Below are positions 1 to 8,100 of a DNA stretch of 12,677 nucleotides, piece after piece (position 1 is the stretch's first letter; each line of letters begins with the position of its first letter). The notes beneath the pieces were generated by a model. The model did not search any database. It worked only from the letters and a program-made list of their open reading frames with translations, and was not told where the DNA came from. The DNA comes from Ruminococcaceae bacterium UBA1244 (GTDB taxonomy: Bacteria > Bacillota > Clostridia > Oscillospirales > Acutalibacteraceae), in NCBI GenBank assembly GCA_002308635.1, contig DBWG01000123.1, forward strand, positions 40,478 to 53,154, written 5' to 3'. The position numbers and the translations under genes were made by a program.

Positions 1-2157
1 ACCTTCGGCGCAAGCGGTCTCCAGTCCTGCCCGATGGATTATGACGCATTCCTTGACAACGCTAAAACTCCCTACAGTGCAGACGACTCAACCTCCGGCG
101 AAAAAGAAGACATCGACGTTGTTACCGTATCACTCGCAAGAGTAGGTGCAGGCGGCGACAATCCTCCTCCTCCTCCTCCGGAAACACTTACCGTAAACTT
201 CGGTACAGACAAGGCAGCTCCTCAGCTCCCGACAACAAAGCTTACCCTCAAGGGTATCGCAGCAGGCGGCACATCACCCTATAAGTATGCTTTCTATGTA
301 GACGGTACTCAGGTTCAGGCTGCAAGCTCAACAGCAACTTATTCATGGACTCCCGGTTCTGAAAAGTCATACACCATCAAGTGCGTTGTTACCGACTCCG
401 CAGGCAATTCTGCAACTGTCTCCAAGACATTTACAGCAGCTGAGGATGATGATCTCGGCGATGATCCTACTCCTGTTCTTACAAACAAGTCAAGCGTTTC
501 TGCAACATCCGTTAAGGTCGGCAGCAGCGTAACACTTACAGGTTCTGCTTCAGGCGGCAAAACTCCTTATCAGTTCTCCTATGCTTACAAGCTCAGCTCT
601 GCTTCAAGCTATACAAGCATCAAGGCTTACAGCACAGCGGCAACGGCTCAGTTTGCTCCTTCAGCAGCAGGCACTTACACAGTTAAGATCAGCGTTAAGG
701 ATGCTGCAAGCACTGTAAAGGATAAGACATTTACAGTTACAGCTTCCGATAATCCCACAACTCTTACAAACAAGTCTACGATCTCCGCAACGACCGTTAA
801 GCTCGGCGGTACTATCACAGTAAACTGCGCAGCTTCCGGCGGTACAACTCCTTATAAGTATGCAGTATTCTATAAGAAGTCATCTTCTACAAGCTATACT
901 ACAGCTCAGTCCTACAGCACAACAAAGACCGTCAGCATCAAGCCCGGCGCTGCAACAGTTTATAATGTCCGTGTTAAGGTAAAGGATGCTAAGGATACAG
1001 TCAAGACTCTCGATTTCGATTTCGCTGTTACAAATCCTGACACTAACGAGCTTAAGAATACCTCCAAGCTCTCCGCATCATCAATTGAAAAGGGCAGCAG
1101 CGTTACTATCACAGGCTCTGCTACAGGCGGAAAGACAAGCTATCAGTATTCGGCTTACTACAAGAAGGGCTCAGATTCCTTCACAAAGATCAGAGACTAC
1201 AGCAAGACAGCAACAATGACCTTCAAGCCCGCTTCAACAGGTACTTACACCATCAGAGTAAAGGTTAAGGATGCTGCCGGCAAGGTGGTCAACAAGGATC
1301 TTACTCTCAAGGTAACAGCAGCTCTTTCAAATACTTCAAAGATTTCAGCAACAAGCGTTACTCTCGGCAAGTCTGTTACTATCACAGGCGCAGCTACAGG
1401 CGGTACAAGCCCCTATAAGTATGCTGCTTACTACAAGAAGGCTTCTTCTACTGAGTACACAAAGATCAGAGATTACAGCACAACAGCTACCATGACCTTT
1501 AAGCCCGCAGCAGCAGTTAAGTACAATGTACGTGTAAAGGTCAAGGATTCCAAGAATACTGTAAAGAATAAAGACTTTACAATTACGGTAACAAACGCTG
1601 AGCTTGCAAATACATCCAAGGTTTCAGCAACAAGCGTTACTCTCGGCAAGTCTGTTACTATCACAGGCGCAGCTACAGGCGGTACAACTCCCTATAAGTA
1701 TGCTGCATGGTACAAGAAGGCTTCCGCTTCTGATTACACAAAGCTCAGAGACTACAGCACAACTGCAACAATGACCTTCAAACCTGCATCAGCAGTTAAG
1801 TACAGTGTACGTGTAAAGGTCAAGGATGCCAAGAATGTTGTCAGGGTCAAAGACTTTACAATTACAGTAACAAATGCCGGACTTTCTAATACCTCAAAGA
1901 TCTCCGCAACAAGCGTAAAACTCGGTACTACTATAACTCTTACAGGTGCGGCAACAGGCGGTACAACTCCCTATCAGTATTCCGCATACTATAAGAAGAC
2001 CTCTTCAACAGAGTACACAAAGATCTGTGCTTACAGCACAACAACAAAAATGACCTTCAAGCCCGGCACTGCTACTACCTACAACGTAAAAGTTAAGGTA
2101 AAGGACAAGACAGGCACGATCGTCAGCAAGGATTTCAAAGTTACTGTTACAAAGTAA
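1..2157 (+). CDS. Secreted repeat protein, 5'-truncated: proline linker plus six triple-tyrosine-like repeats
   Basis: The reading frame is open from base 1, so the gene begins upstream; the first ATG at 34 is not a credible start because nothing resembling a signal peptide follows it. 718 residues are visible, ending in tandem stops TAATAA. In order: about 50 residues of unrecognised sequence that probably end an upstream domain, a six-proline linker (163-180), a diverged Ig/PKD-like unit (about 187-450), an acidic DDD-rich spacer, then six repeats of about 93 residues (478-2154). Each repeat has an LxNTSxxSATS start, a GGTxPYKYAxYYKK centre and a VRVKVKD end. Repeats of this kind fit the bacterial Ig-fold/Y_Y_Y group. 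No dockerin, LPXTG, SLH or membrane segment follows. The C-terminus is the same module found in the CAP-domain protein and the amylase downstream, so I infer an extracellular protein, possibly another polysaccharide-active enzyme; its N-terminal activity cannot be read here. AAG strongly dominates over AAA for lysine. Confidence 0.85.
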   Translation, partial: TFGASGLQSCPMDYDAFLDNAKTPYSADDSTSGEKEDIDVVTVSLARVGAGGDNPPPPPPETLTVNFGTDKAAPQLPTTKLTLKGIAAGGTSPYKYAFYVDGTQVQAASSTATYSWTPGSEKSYTIKCVVTDSAGNSATVSKTFTAAEDDDLGDDPTPVLTNKSSVSATSVKVGSSVTLTGSASGGKTPYQFSYAYKLSSASSYTSIKAYSTAATAQFAPSAAGTYTVKISVKDAASTVKDKTFTVTASDNPTTLTNKSTISATTVKLGGTITVNCAASGGTTPYKYAVFYKKSSSTSYTTAQSYSTTKTVSIKPGAATVYNVRVKVKDAKDTVKTLDFDFAVTNPDTNELKNTSKLSASSIEKGSSVTITGSATGGKTSYQYSAYYKKGSDSFTKIRDYSKTATMTFKPASTGTYTIRVKVKDAAGKVVNKDLTLKVTAALSNTSKISATSVTLGKSVTITGAATGGTSPYKYAAYYKKASSTEYTKIRDYSTTATMTFKPAAAVKYNVRVKVKDSKNTVKNKDFTITVTNAELANTSKVSATSVTLGKSVTITGAATGGTTPYKYAAWYKKASASDYTKLRDYSTTATMTFKPASAVKYSVRVKVKDAKNVVRVKDFTITVTNAGLSNTSKISATSVKLGTTITLTGAATGGTTPYQYSAYYKKTSSTEYTKICAYSTTTKMTFKPGTATTYNVKVKVKDKTGTIVSKDFKVTVTK
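163..180 (+). repeat. In-frame CCT triplet run encoding a proline linker
   Basis: Five CCT codons and one CCG encode six consecutive prolines between the upstream domain and the Ig-like part of the first gene. Such proline runs usually act as stiff interdomain linkers. Slippage in this run would change length by whole codons and keep the frame, so on/off switching is not expected. Confidence 0.75.
478..2154 (+). repeat. Six tandem ~93-aa repeats of the first gene
   Basis: Units start at 478, 763, 1051, 1324, 1603 and 1882, giving spacings of 285, 288, 273, 279 and 279 bp and a last unit of 273 bp. All spacings are multiples of three. Bases 1343-1408 (unit 4) and 1622-1687 (unit 5) are identical over 66 bp. 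Unit 4 contains 13 Lys and 2 Arg against 5 acidic residues. Units 2 and 6 carry isolated cysteines with no obvious partner inside the unit. Confidence 0.9.
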
Positions 2158-2175
2158 TAAGAGCCATTTCTTTTA

Positions 2176-2209
2176 CGGCGGCGCAGCATTTGCTGTGCCG
2201 CTGTTTTTT
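2176..2209 (+). terminator. Rho-independent terminator after the first gene
   Basis: A GC-rich inverted repeat (arms about 2176-2188 and 2191-2203, with two G-U pairs; the real loop is probably 4-6 nt after end fraying) is followed by six T at 2204-2209. It lies 19 bases after the first stop codon. Confidence 0.85.
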
Positions 2210-2288
2210 AAGATGTCATAAAAAACGGTGATAATTTGTTGAACTATACAAAATTAAGAAAAAAATAGCCAAAATAATATGCAATATA

Positions 2289-2317
2289 TTGAATTGATTC
2301 CCGCTGTATGATAAAAT
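2289..2317 (+). promoter_or_regulatory. Sigma-A-type promoter of the CAP-domain gene
   Basis: The -35 box TTGAAT (2289-2294) and -10 box TAAAAT (2312-2317) are 17 bp apart, with a TG one base before the -10 (extended -10). Transcription would begin near 2324, leaving a very short leader that starts close to the Shine-Dalgarno GGAAAGGAG at 2325-2333. The short leader is a reason for caution; another start upstream in the AT-rich stretch 2230-2285 is possible, but I see no better match there. Confidence 0.55.
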
Positions 2318-2342
2318 AGTACGCGGAAAGGAGTGACCTTTT

Positions 2343-4829
2343 ATGGTTAGAAAAACAGCAAAAGGATTGTTGAGTTTAGTTATCGTCCTTCTGATGATCT
2401 CAGGAATGGCGGTAACAGGAAAGCTTACAGCCGGCGTTAAAGCAGCGTCAGGCCCGATCAAGGTAGAGATCGCTGATGTTGAAAGATATTATACCGATTC
2501 CAAAAAGATACTCGATATGATAAACGAATACCGTGCGGAAAAAAATACCGGCAGTGTTACGATGGATACCGAGCATCTTGAGGCGGCAATGGTGAGAGCG
2601 GCTGAATTGTCGCTGTATGCCTCTGAATACTGCCCAAACGGACAGAAGGGCACAGCAAGGATCCCGAATTCTCTGGGCGGAGGTCAGATCGTCGCCTATG
2701 ACGTTCATAGTCTCTATGCGCTGATGACTTCTCTCGAGGACAGCGCTGAATCAAGAAGCATCCTGCTTGATTCAGGATATAAGTCGGTCGGTGTCGGTGT
2801 TGTAAAGGTCGATGGATATAAATTTGTCTGTATCCTGATGTCCGGCAAAAAGCCCACAGCGGTCAGCAGTGACACTCTCAACCAGATCACAGAAACGAAT
2901 CAGGTCATCAGCACACTTCCCGAGATCATCTCGGAAATGTCGGCGGCATATCCGGATGAAAGCGGCGTTTCTGTCGGCAGCAGTCTTCCTGCCTACGTTA
3001 TGGTTGAAAACAAGCTCTATCCGAGCGTCAGCGTCTATCTTACATCTTATAACGCATCAGTGACGTTTTCTGAAAATCAGATATTTGAACACGAAAACAA
3101 AAGACTGGTTGCGGTCAATCCCGGTCTTTGTACCGTGAGGATAACCTTTGGAGGCAATCAGAACCTTTCTGCGGCATGCGTACTGAAAAGCATCGGTCTG
3201 CTGTTCGGAAACTGCAAGTTCCCGACAATACCGGATCAGACCTATACCGGATCGGCTATCAAGCCGTCTGTCGTTATTACCGACAAGAGCGGCGCAAGAC
3301 TCGTAAGCGGCACCGACTATAAGCTTACATACAAAAATAACGTCAACGTAGGAACCGCTACTATCACGGTCACCGGTATCGGAAAGTATGCCGGACAGGA
3401 AAAAAACCTTTATTTCAATATCGTAAAGGGCGGAGATGACCCGACAAAGACATTTTCCGTCTCTGCGACAACATCCGCTTCGGAAGCGGCAACAGGAGAA
3501 TATGTGACGATCAGTGTTCACGTCAACGGAGGAAAATCTCCGTACAAATTTACATACCAATATTCTGTCGGCAACACTTCTTCGTGGACAACGATCAAAT
3601 CCGCAAGTACAGACACTACCTGTATGTTCGCACCAAAACAATCCGGTACAAATTATCTGAAAGTTCAGGCAACAGACGGGAACGGAAGCTCTTCTTCACA
3701 GACTTTGATCCTCAAAGTGTATGAGGCGATGACGCTGACAGCAAATGTCGGTGAAACTACTGCCGAGGTAGATTCTATCATCAAAATAACTGCAAGCGCC
3801 AAGGGTGGAAAAGCACCTCTTGAGTATGCTTATTATGTACAGAAGCCTTATATGGATAAAGTGATAACCTTAAAGGATTATTCCGACAGCCAGACATCAA
3901 AATTCAGGGTAGACAAGGCAGGAAAGTATATCGTCACCGTAAAGCTTAGAGGTGCGGTCGGAGATGTGGTAACCAAAAATATTACCGTCGAAGCCGTTGA
4001 GATGCTGATGAAGAATACTTCCCAGATCTCTTCCAAGGAAATAGACCTCGGACAAAGCATTACACTGTACGGCAAGTCAACAAACGGTACGGATGTTAAT
4101 TATGCTTACTTCTACAAGCCGTCATCCGAAGAAAGCTGGCGCACGATAAAGAGCTACAGTACCACAGCTTCCACATCTTTAAAGCCGACGGCAGCCGGAA
4201 CCTATGATATCCTTATCAAGGCTAAGGACGCTTCCGGATTTATCGCAAAGAGTTATTTCACCCTTAAAGTGCATAAGACGCTGACAAATACTTCAAAAAT
4301 GTCGGCAGGCACGATCTATCTCGGAAATTCGGTAAAATTCACGTTCTCGGCAATAAACGGCAGCGGCTCATATAAGTATGCGGTCTATCTCAAAAAGGGC
4401 TCTGAAACATCCTACAGCCTTAAACAGAGCTATACGACAAATACCACATATACTTTTAAACCCTCTGCAAAAGGCAACTATTATTTCAAGGTCAAGGTCA
4501 AGGATTCTATCAACAATGTTGTAACGAAGGATTTCAGTCTTAAAGTTCAGGTGCCTCTGTCGATGACTGCGAGTGTTTCGTCAACATCAATAAAGTCCGG
4601 TCAGTCTGTGACGGTTACAGGATCGTCTTCCGGAGGTACTTCTCCTTATCAGATGGCAGTCTACTATAAAAAGCCCGGAGCATCGAACTTTACTAAGGCG
4701 AGCGACTATGCTTCAACAAAAACAAGAACCTTCAAGCTCTCAACCAAGGGCAAGTTCACATTCCGCATCAAAATGAAGGACAGCGCTTCAAATGTCGTTT
4801 CAAAAGACATTGTCGTTACAGTAGAATAA
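2343..4829 (+). CDS. Secreted CAP/SCP-like domain protein with Ig-like domains and five C-terminal repeats
   Basis: 828 residues. The ATG at 2343 is supported by GGAAAGGAG with a 9-base spacer and by an immediate signal peptide: KTAK positive end, hydrophobic core to about residue 25, likely cleavage near the VKAAS at 32-36. Residues 55-166 resemble a CAP/SCP domain: an ILDMINEYRAEK helix, an LEAAMVRAAELS helix, then SRSILLDSGYKSVGVGVV, which matches the usual GVGV strand. The histidines and the GEN motif of classical CAP domains are missing, so it looks degenerate. Residues about 205-285 look like an Ig-like domain and 291-361 are an IPDQTYTG / GTDYKLTYKNN Ig-like unit common in Clostridia surface proteins. 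Five diverged copies of the repeat seen in the flanking genes follow (371-828). No wall anchor motif is visible. Codon use is more mixed than in its neighbours, with many AAA lysines. Ligand and function are unknown; an extracellular binding or structural role is the safest reading. Confidence 0.85.
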   Translation: MVRKTAKGLLSLVIVLLMISGMAVTGKLTAGVKAASGPIKVEIADVERYYTDSKKILDMINEYRAEKNTGSVTMDTEHLEAAMVRAAELSLYASEYCPNGQKGTARIPNSLGGGQIVAYDVHSLYALMTSLEDSAESRSILLDSGYKSVGVGVVKVDGYKFVCILMSGKKPTAVSSDTLNQITETNQVISTLPEIISEMSAAYPDESGVSVGSSLPAYVMVENKLYPSVSVYLTSYNASVTFSENQIFEHENKRLVAVNPGLCTVRITFGGNQNLSAACVLKSIGLLFGNCKFPTIPDQTYTGSAIKPSVVITDKSGARLVSGTDYKLTYKNNVNVGTATITVTGIGKYAGQEKNLYFNIVKGGDDPTKTFSVSATTSASEAATGEYVTISVHVNGGKSPYKFTYQYSVGNTSSWTTIKSASTDTTCMFAPKQSGTNYLKVQATDGNGSSSSQTLILKVYEAMTLTANVGETTAEVDSIIKITASAKGGKAPLEYAYYVQKPYMDKVITLKDYSDSQTSKFRVDKAGKYIVTVKLRGAVGDVVTKNITVEAVEMLMKNTSQISSKEIDLGQSITLYGKSTNGTDVNYAYFYKPSSEESWRTIKSYSTTASTSLKPTAAGTYDILIKAKDASGFIAKSYFTLKVHKTLTNTSKMSAGTIYLGNSVKFTFSAINGSGSYKYAVYLKKGSETSYSLKQSYTTNTTYTFKPSAKGNYYFKVKVKDSINNVVTKDFSLKVQVPLSMTASVSSTSIKSGQSVTVTGSSSGGTSPYQMAVYYKKPGASNFTKASDYASTKTRTFKLSTKGKFTFRIKMKDSASNVVSKDIVVTVE
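3453..4826 (+). repeat. Five diverged tandem repeats in the CAP-domain protein
   Basis: Units begin at about 3453, 3729, 4008, 4281 and 4557, with spacings of 276, 279, 273 and 276 bp. Unit 4 is closest in sequence to the arrays in the flanking genes (LTNTSK start, YKYAVYLKK centre, KVKVKDS end). Units 1 and 2 are the most diverged. Unit 4 has 13 Lys against 3 acidic residues, so the strong basic character is kept even though the DNA is not. Confidence 0.85.
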
Positions 4830-4842
4830 TGTCACAAAAGCT

Positions 4843-4883
4843 GCGGTCATGTCTTCCTTTTCCGGAAAATATGGCCGCTTTTT
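4843..4883 (+). terminator. Rho-independent terminator after the CAP-domain gene
   Basis: Arm GCGGTCAT (4843-4850) pairs with ATGGCCGC (4871-4878), including one G-U pair. The loop contains a further palindrome (4858-4869). Five T follow at 4879-4883. Confidence 0.8.
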
Positions 4884-4942
4884 GCTTGAACGATATTATC
4901 ATAAAAACAAATAGGCAAGTTGCATGAATCAAAGGTGCTTTA

Positions 4943-4960
4943 TTTGTATTTTTATACAAA
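4943..4960. promoter_or_regulatory. AT-rich inverted repeat upstream of the amylase promoter
   Basis: TTTGTAT and ATACAAA are perfect 7-bp arms around a four-T centre, about 46 bp upstream of the amylase -35 box. It could be a regulator site. It is not a convincing terminator because the stem has almost no GC. The gene-free stretch 4830-5169 otherwise holds the terminator, the promoter, a palindrome and an orphan Shine-Dalgarno site. Confidence 0.3.
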
Positions 4961-5005
4961 AATTCGATTATTTGGGTTAAAAATGTAGAAATTGAAAGAA
5001 AAGAA

Positions 5006-5034
5006 TTTACAAATCGTTTATTTTGTTGTAATAT
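5006..5034 (+). promoter_or_regulatory. Sigma-A-type promoter of the amylase gene
   Basis: TTTACA (5006-5011) and TAATAT (5029-5034) are separated by exactly 17 bp in a very AT-rich context. Transcription should begin near 5041, giving a leader of about 129 bases before the ATG at 5170. The same two hexamers with the same spacing precede the lipoprotein gene at 10955. Confidence 0.75.
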
Positions 5035-5048
5035 TATATTAAAGAATT

Positions 5049-5062
5049 ACGCATTTATGCGT
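5049..5062. promoter_or_regulatory. Perfect palindrome just after the amylase transcription start, candidate operator
   Basis: ACGCAT-TT-ATGCGT has fully complementary 6-bp arms and lies roughly +9 to +22 from the predicted start. Position and symmetry suit a repressor operator. Maltose regulators of the LacI family are a natural candidate because their operators often have ACGCA / TGCGT half-sites, but the regulator itself is not in the window. In RNA the two-base centre would have to open, giving a short 5-bp hairpin. Confidence 0.4.
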
Positions 5063-5087
5063 GAATTTTGCTTTCTCAATCCTGTTT

Positions 5088-5098
5088 AAGAAGGAGGG
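5088..5098 (+). promoter_or_regulatory. Orphan Shine-Dalgarno sequence in the amylase leader
   Basis: AAGAAGGAGGG is the strongest ribosome-binding sequence in this leader, yet no ATG, GTG or TTG follows at a usable distance. The only near-start is an in-frame CTG at 5104. The real start appears to be ATG 5170, which has its own AGAAAGAAGGA five bases upstream. The site could stabilise the mRNA by holding a ribosome, as the STAB-SD element of Bacillus thuringiensis cry3A does, or could permit minor CTG initiation. Confidence 0.45.
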
Positions 5099-5169
5099 TA
5101 GTACTGTCACAAAAATCATCCCAGTCCGAGGCCCGGACACAAAAAATCAACACAGAAAGAAGGAATACG

Positions 5170-8100
5170 ATGTCAACAAAATCCAAAAGTATCTTTAAAA
5201 AGATACTAAGCTCCGTACTCTCTGCAGCTTGTATGTTGTCAGGTTCAGCGGTATTCACATCAGCTGTGATGTCTTCAGCTCCGGCTGAGGTCGCTGCTGC
5301 AACAGAAAGTGCTGCTCCTGGTGTTACAAACACATCCGACCATGTATTCTCATGGGACAACGCAACAGTTTACTTCCTGCTTACCGACCGTTTCTGCAAC
5401 GGCGATACCTCTAACGACCATGCTTATGGCAGAGGTATGAAAAACGGTTCAGTTGTAAGCGGCTACAAGACGGAAGCTGCTTTCCAGGGCGGTGACTTTG
5501 CAGGTATTACACAGAAGATCAATGAGGGTTATTTCGATGATCTCGGCGTTAACGCTATCTGGCTTTCGGCTCCATACGAGCAGATCCACGGCTATATTGT
5601 CGGCGGCAACGGCGATCCTTCGTTCCCGCACTGGTCCTACCACGGTTACTATGTTCTTGACTATACAGAAACAGACAAGAACTTCGGTACAAAAGCAGAA
5701 TTCAAGACAATGGTAGATACCGCTCACGAACACGGTATCCGTATAGTATGCGATATCGTTATGAACCACGCAGGATATAACGATCTCCAGACAATGTCCG
5801 AGTATGATTTCTGCCCCGCTTCCGGTTGGGAAGATTATTACTATTCATGTCAGGATACCAGCAACAGCAAGTATCACAGCTACATTGACTATACCGAATC
5901 GTCAGCTTCTTACTGGTTAAAGTGGTGGGGTCCGGACTGGATCCGCTGCGGTCTTCCCGGCGGCTACCAGAGCGGCAGCGGCGAGGTTGCAGGCTCTCTT
6001 GAAGGTCTTCCGGACTTCAAAACAGAATCAGGCACAAGCGTAGGTATTCCTGAGGTCCTCAAAACAAAGTGGACAAAGGAAGGCACACTCAATGAAAAAG
6101 TATCAAAGTACGGTTCAAGCGGTACAGTCCGCAGCTACCTCGTAAAGTGGCTCACAGAATGGGTCAAGGAATTCGGCGTTGACGGCTTCCGCTGCGATAC
6201 AGCAAAGCACGTTGAGATGGAATCTTGGGTAGCTCTTAAAAATGCAGGTAAAGAAGCTCTTAAAGAATGGCGTCAGAACAATCCCAGCGCTCCCGGCGCA
6301 AGCTGGACAGACGATTTCTGGATGACAGGTGAGTGCTTCGGTCACAAGGCTGAAAAGAGCAACTACTTTACATCAGGCGCATTCGATTCAATGATCAACT
6401 TTTCATTTACCGGTGTCGGAAGCTGTAATGTTCCCGGCGCAGGCAGCGTAGACGGCGTTTACAGCGACTATGCTTCAAGGTTCAATAACGATCCTTCCTT
6501 TAATATGCTTACATATCTTGCTTCGCACGATACCACGCTTATTACAGGCGACAGAAAGTATGCAGGCTCCTTCATGCTCATGTGTCCCGGCGGTATCCAG
6601 ATTTACTACGGCGATGAGAGCAACAGACCTATGGCTCAGGTAAGCTCTGACTCTACTACCGGCGCAGGTCACAAGTTCAGAAGCTTTATGAACTGGGACA
6701 GCATGGACAAGGACGTTCTTGCTCACTGGCAGAAGCTTGGTCAGTTCAGAAACAACCACCTCTCAGTAGGCGGCGGCGCACACAAGGTGATTTCGGCTTA
6801 TGACAGCTCAACAGGCTACAGCTTCTCAAGAACCTACAGCAAAAACGGCGTTGAGGACAAGATCGTTGCAACGCTCTTTGCTCCCGCAAATACTCAGATC
6901 ACAATTGACGTTTCAGGCGTATTCTCAGACGGCACAGAGGTTACAAACTTCTATGACGACACAACAGCTAAGGTTTCCGGCGGCAAGGTAACATTCAACT
7001 CCGGCGCTAACGGCACTATCCTCATTCAGGAGCCCGACGGCGAAAAGGGCAGAGTAACCGTTACTCATATCGACCAGGATTCCGGCAAAACTATCAAGAC
7101 AGAAACAATGAGCGGTCTCGTAGGCGCTTCCTATACGGTTTCTCCGCTTACACAGGACGGCTTTAAGCTCGCTAAGACAGTAGGTCAGACCTCCGGCACA
7201 TTCTCTAAGGACGGCGCAGAGGTTACATTCTACTATGCCTTCGATGACGATAACTATGCTTATGTAGTTATCAAGCACGTTGACGCATCCAACGGTTCCG
7301 AGCTTGCTGACTCTACAACAGAAGTCGCAAAGATCGGTTCAACCATCAGCGCTTCTCCCGCAACAATCAAGAACTATGAAGTAGACCTCGCAAGCAGCAC
7401 CGGCGTTTCCGGTACAGTAAAGAAGGGTACTAACAACGTAGTATTCAAGTATACATACGTTGAACCCACAAACCTCAGAGTTCACTACTACAATGCAAAC
7501 GGCTGGTCATCAGTCAAGATCTATGCTTATGATGAGTCCGGCGCAACTGTTAAAGAATTCACAGGTCCTTGGGCAAGTGCAAAGGAAATGACTGCCGAAG
7601 GCGACGGCTGGTTCTATGCAGAAGTTCCGGATACAGAATCCGCAACAGTTATCTTCCATAACGGTGCAGGCGCTCAGGAGCCTTCCGGCGTGGGTACTCC
7701 CGGCTACAACTGCTCAGGCGAAGTATGGCTCAAGGACGGCAAGCAGATGACAGCAAGCACAGTTGTTGTTATGTACACCGGTTCCGACGGCAAAACTCTC
7801 GGCAGCGTTAAGCTCTCCGGTATGCAGGGCGACAGCTACAAGACAGAGGCTAAGACCTTTGCGGGCTATACACTGGCTTCAACTCCTGCAAATGCAACAG
7901 GTACATTCGGCGCAAGCACAATTACAGTAACATACGTTTATGATCCCGACGAGAAGGAACTCACAAACGATTCTACCGCTGCACCTACATCAGTTGATGT
8001 CGGCGATACCGTTACACTCAAGGGCGCAGCTTCCGGCGGTAAAGCTCCCTATCAGTTCTCCTATGCTTACAAGTCAAGCTCTGCTTCAAGCTATACAAGC

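Noticed and set aside
478..2154. Regular ~280-bp repetition considered as a CRISPR array or other non-coding repeat
   Set aside because: Repeat spacing is a multiple of three, the frame stays open, and variation is at protein-tolerant positions. These are protein domain repeats.
2100..2157. C-terminal wall anchor (LPXTG, SLH or dockerin) on the repeat proteins
   Set aside because: I looked at the end of all three repeat proteins; each stops immediately after the last repeat with no such motif.
3057..3641. 194-codon open frame on the reverse strand inside the CAP-protein gene
   Set aside because: It is antisense to a strongly supported coding region, has Cys/Arg-rich composition typical of a shadow frame, and no known domain.
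4878..4905. CcpA cre site near the start of the amylase upstream region
   Set aside because: The best match around 4890 misses three conserved positions and is more than 100 bp upstream of the -35 box.
5068..5169. Upstream extension of the amylase frame from TTG 5068
   Set aside because: It would place 34 residues, many charged, before a good signal peptide and overlaps the palindrome and orphan Shine-Dalgarno. ATG 5170 has its own ribosome-binding site.
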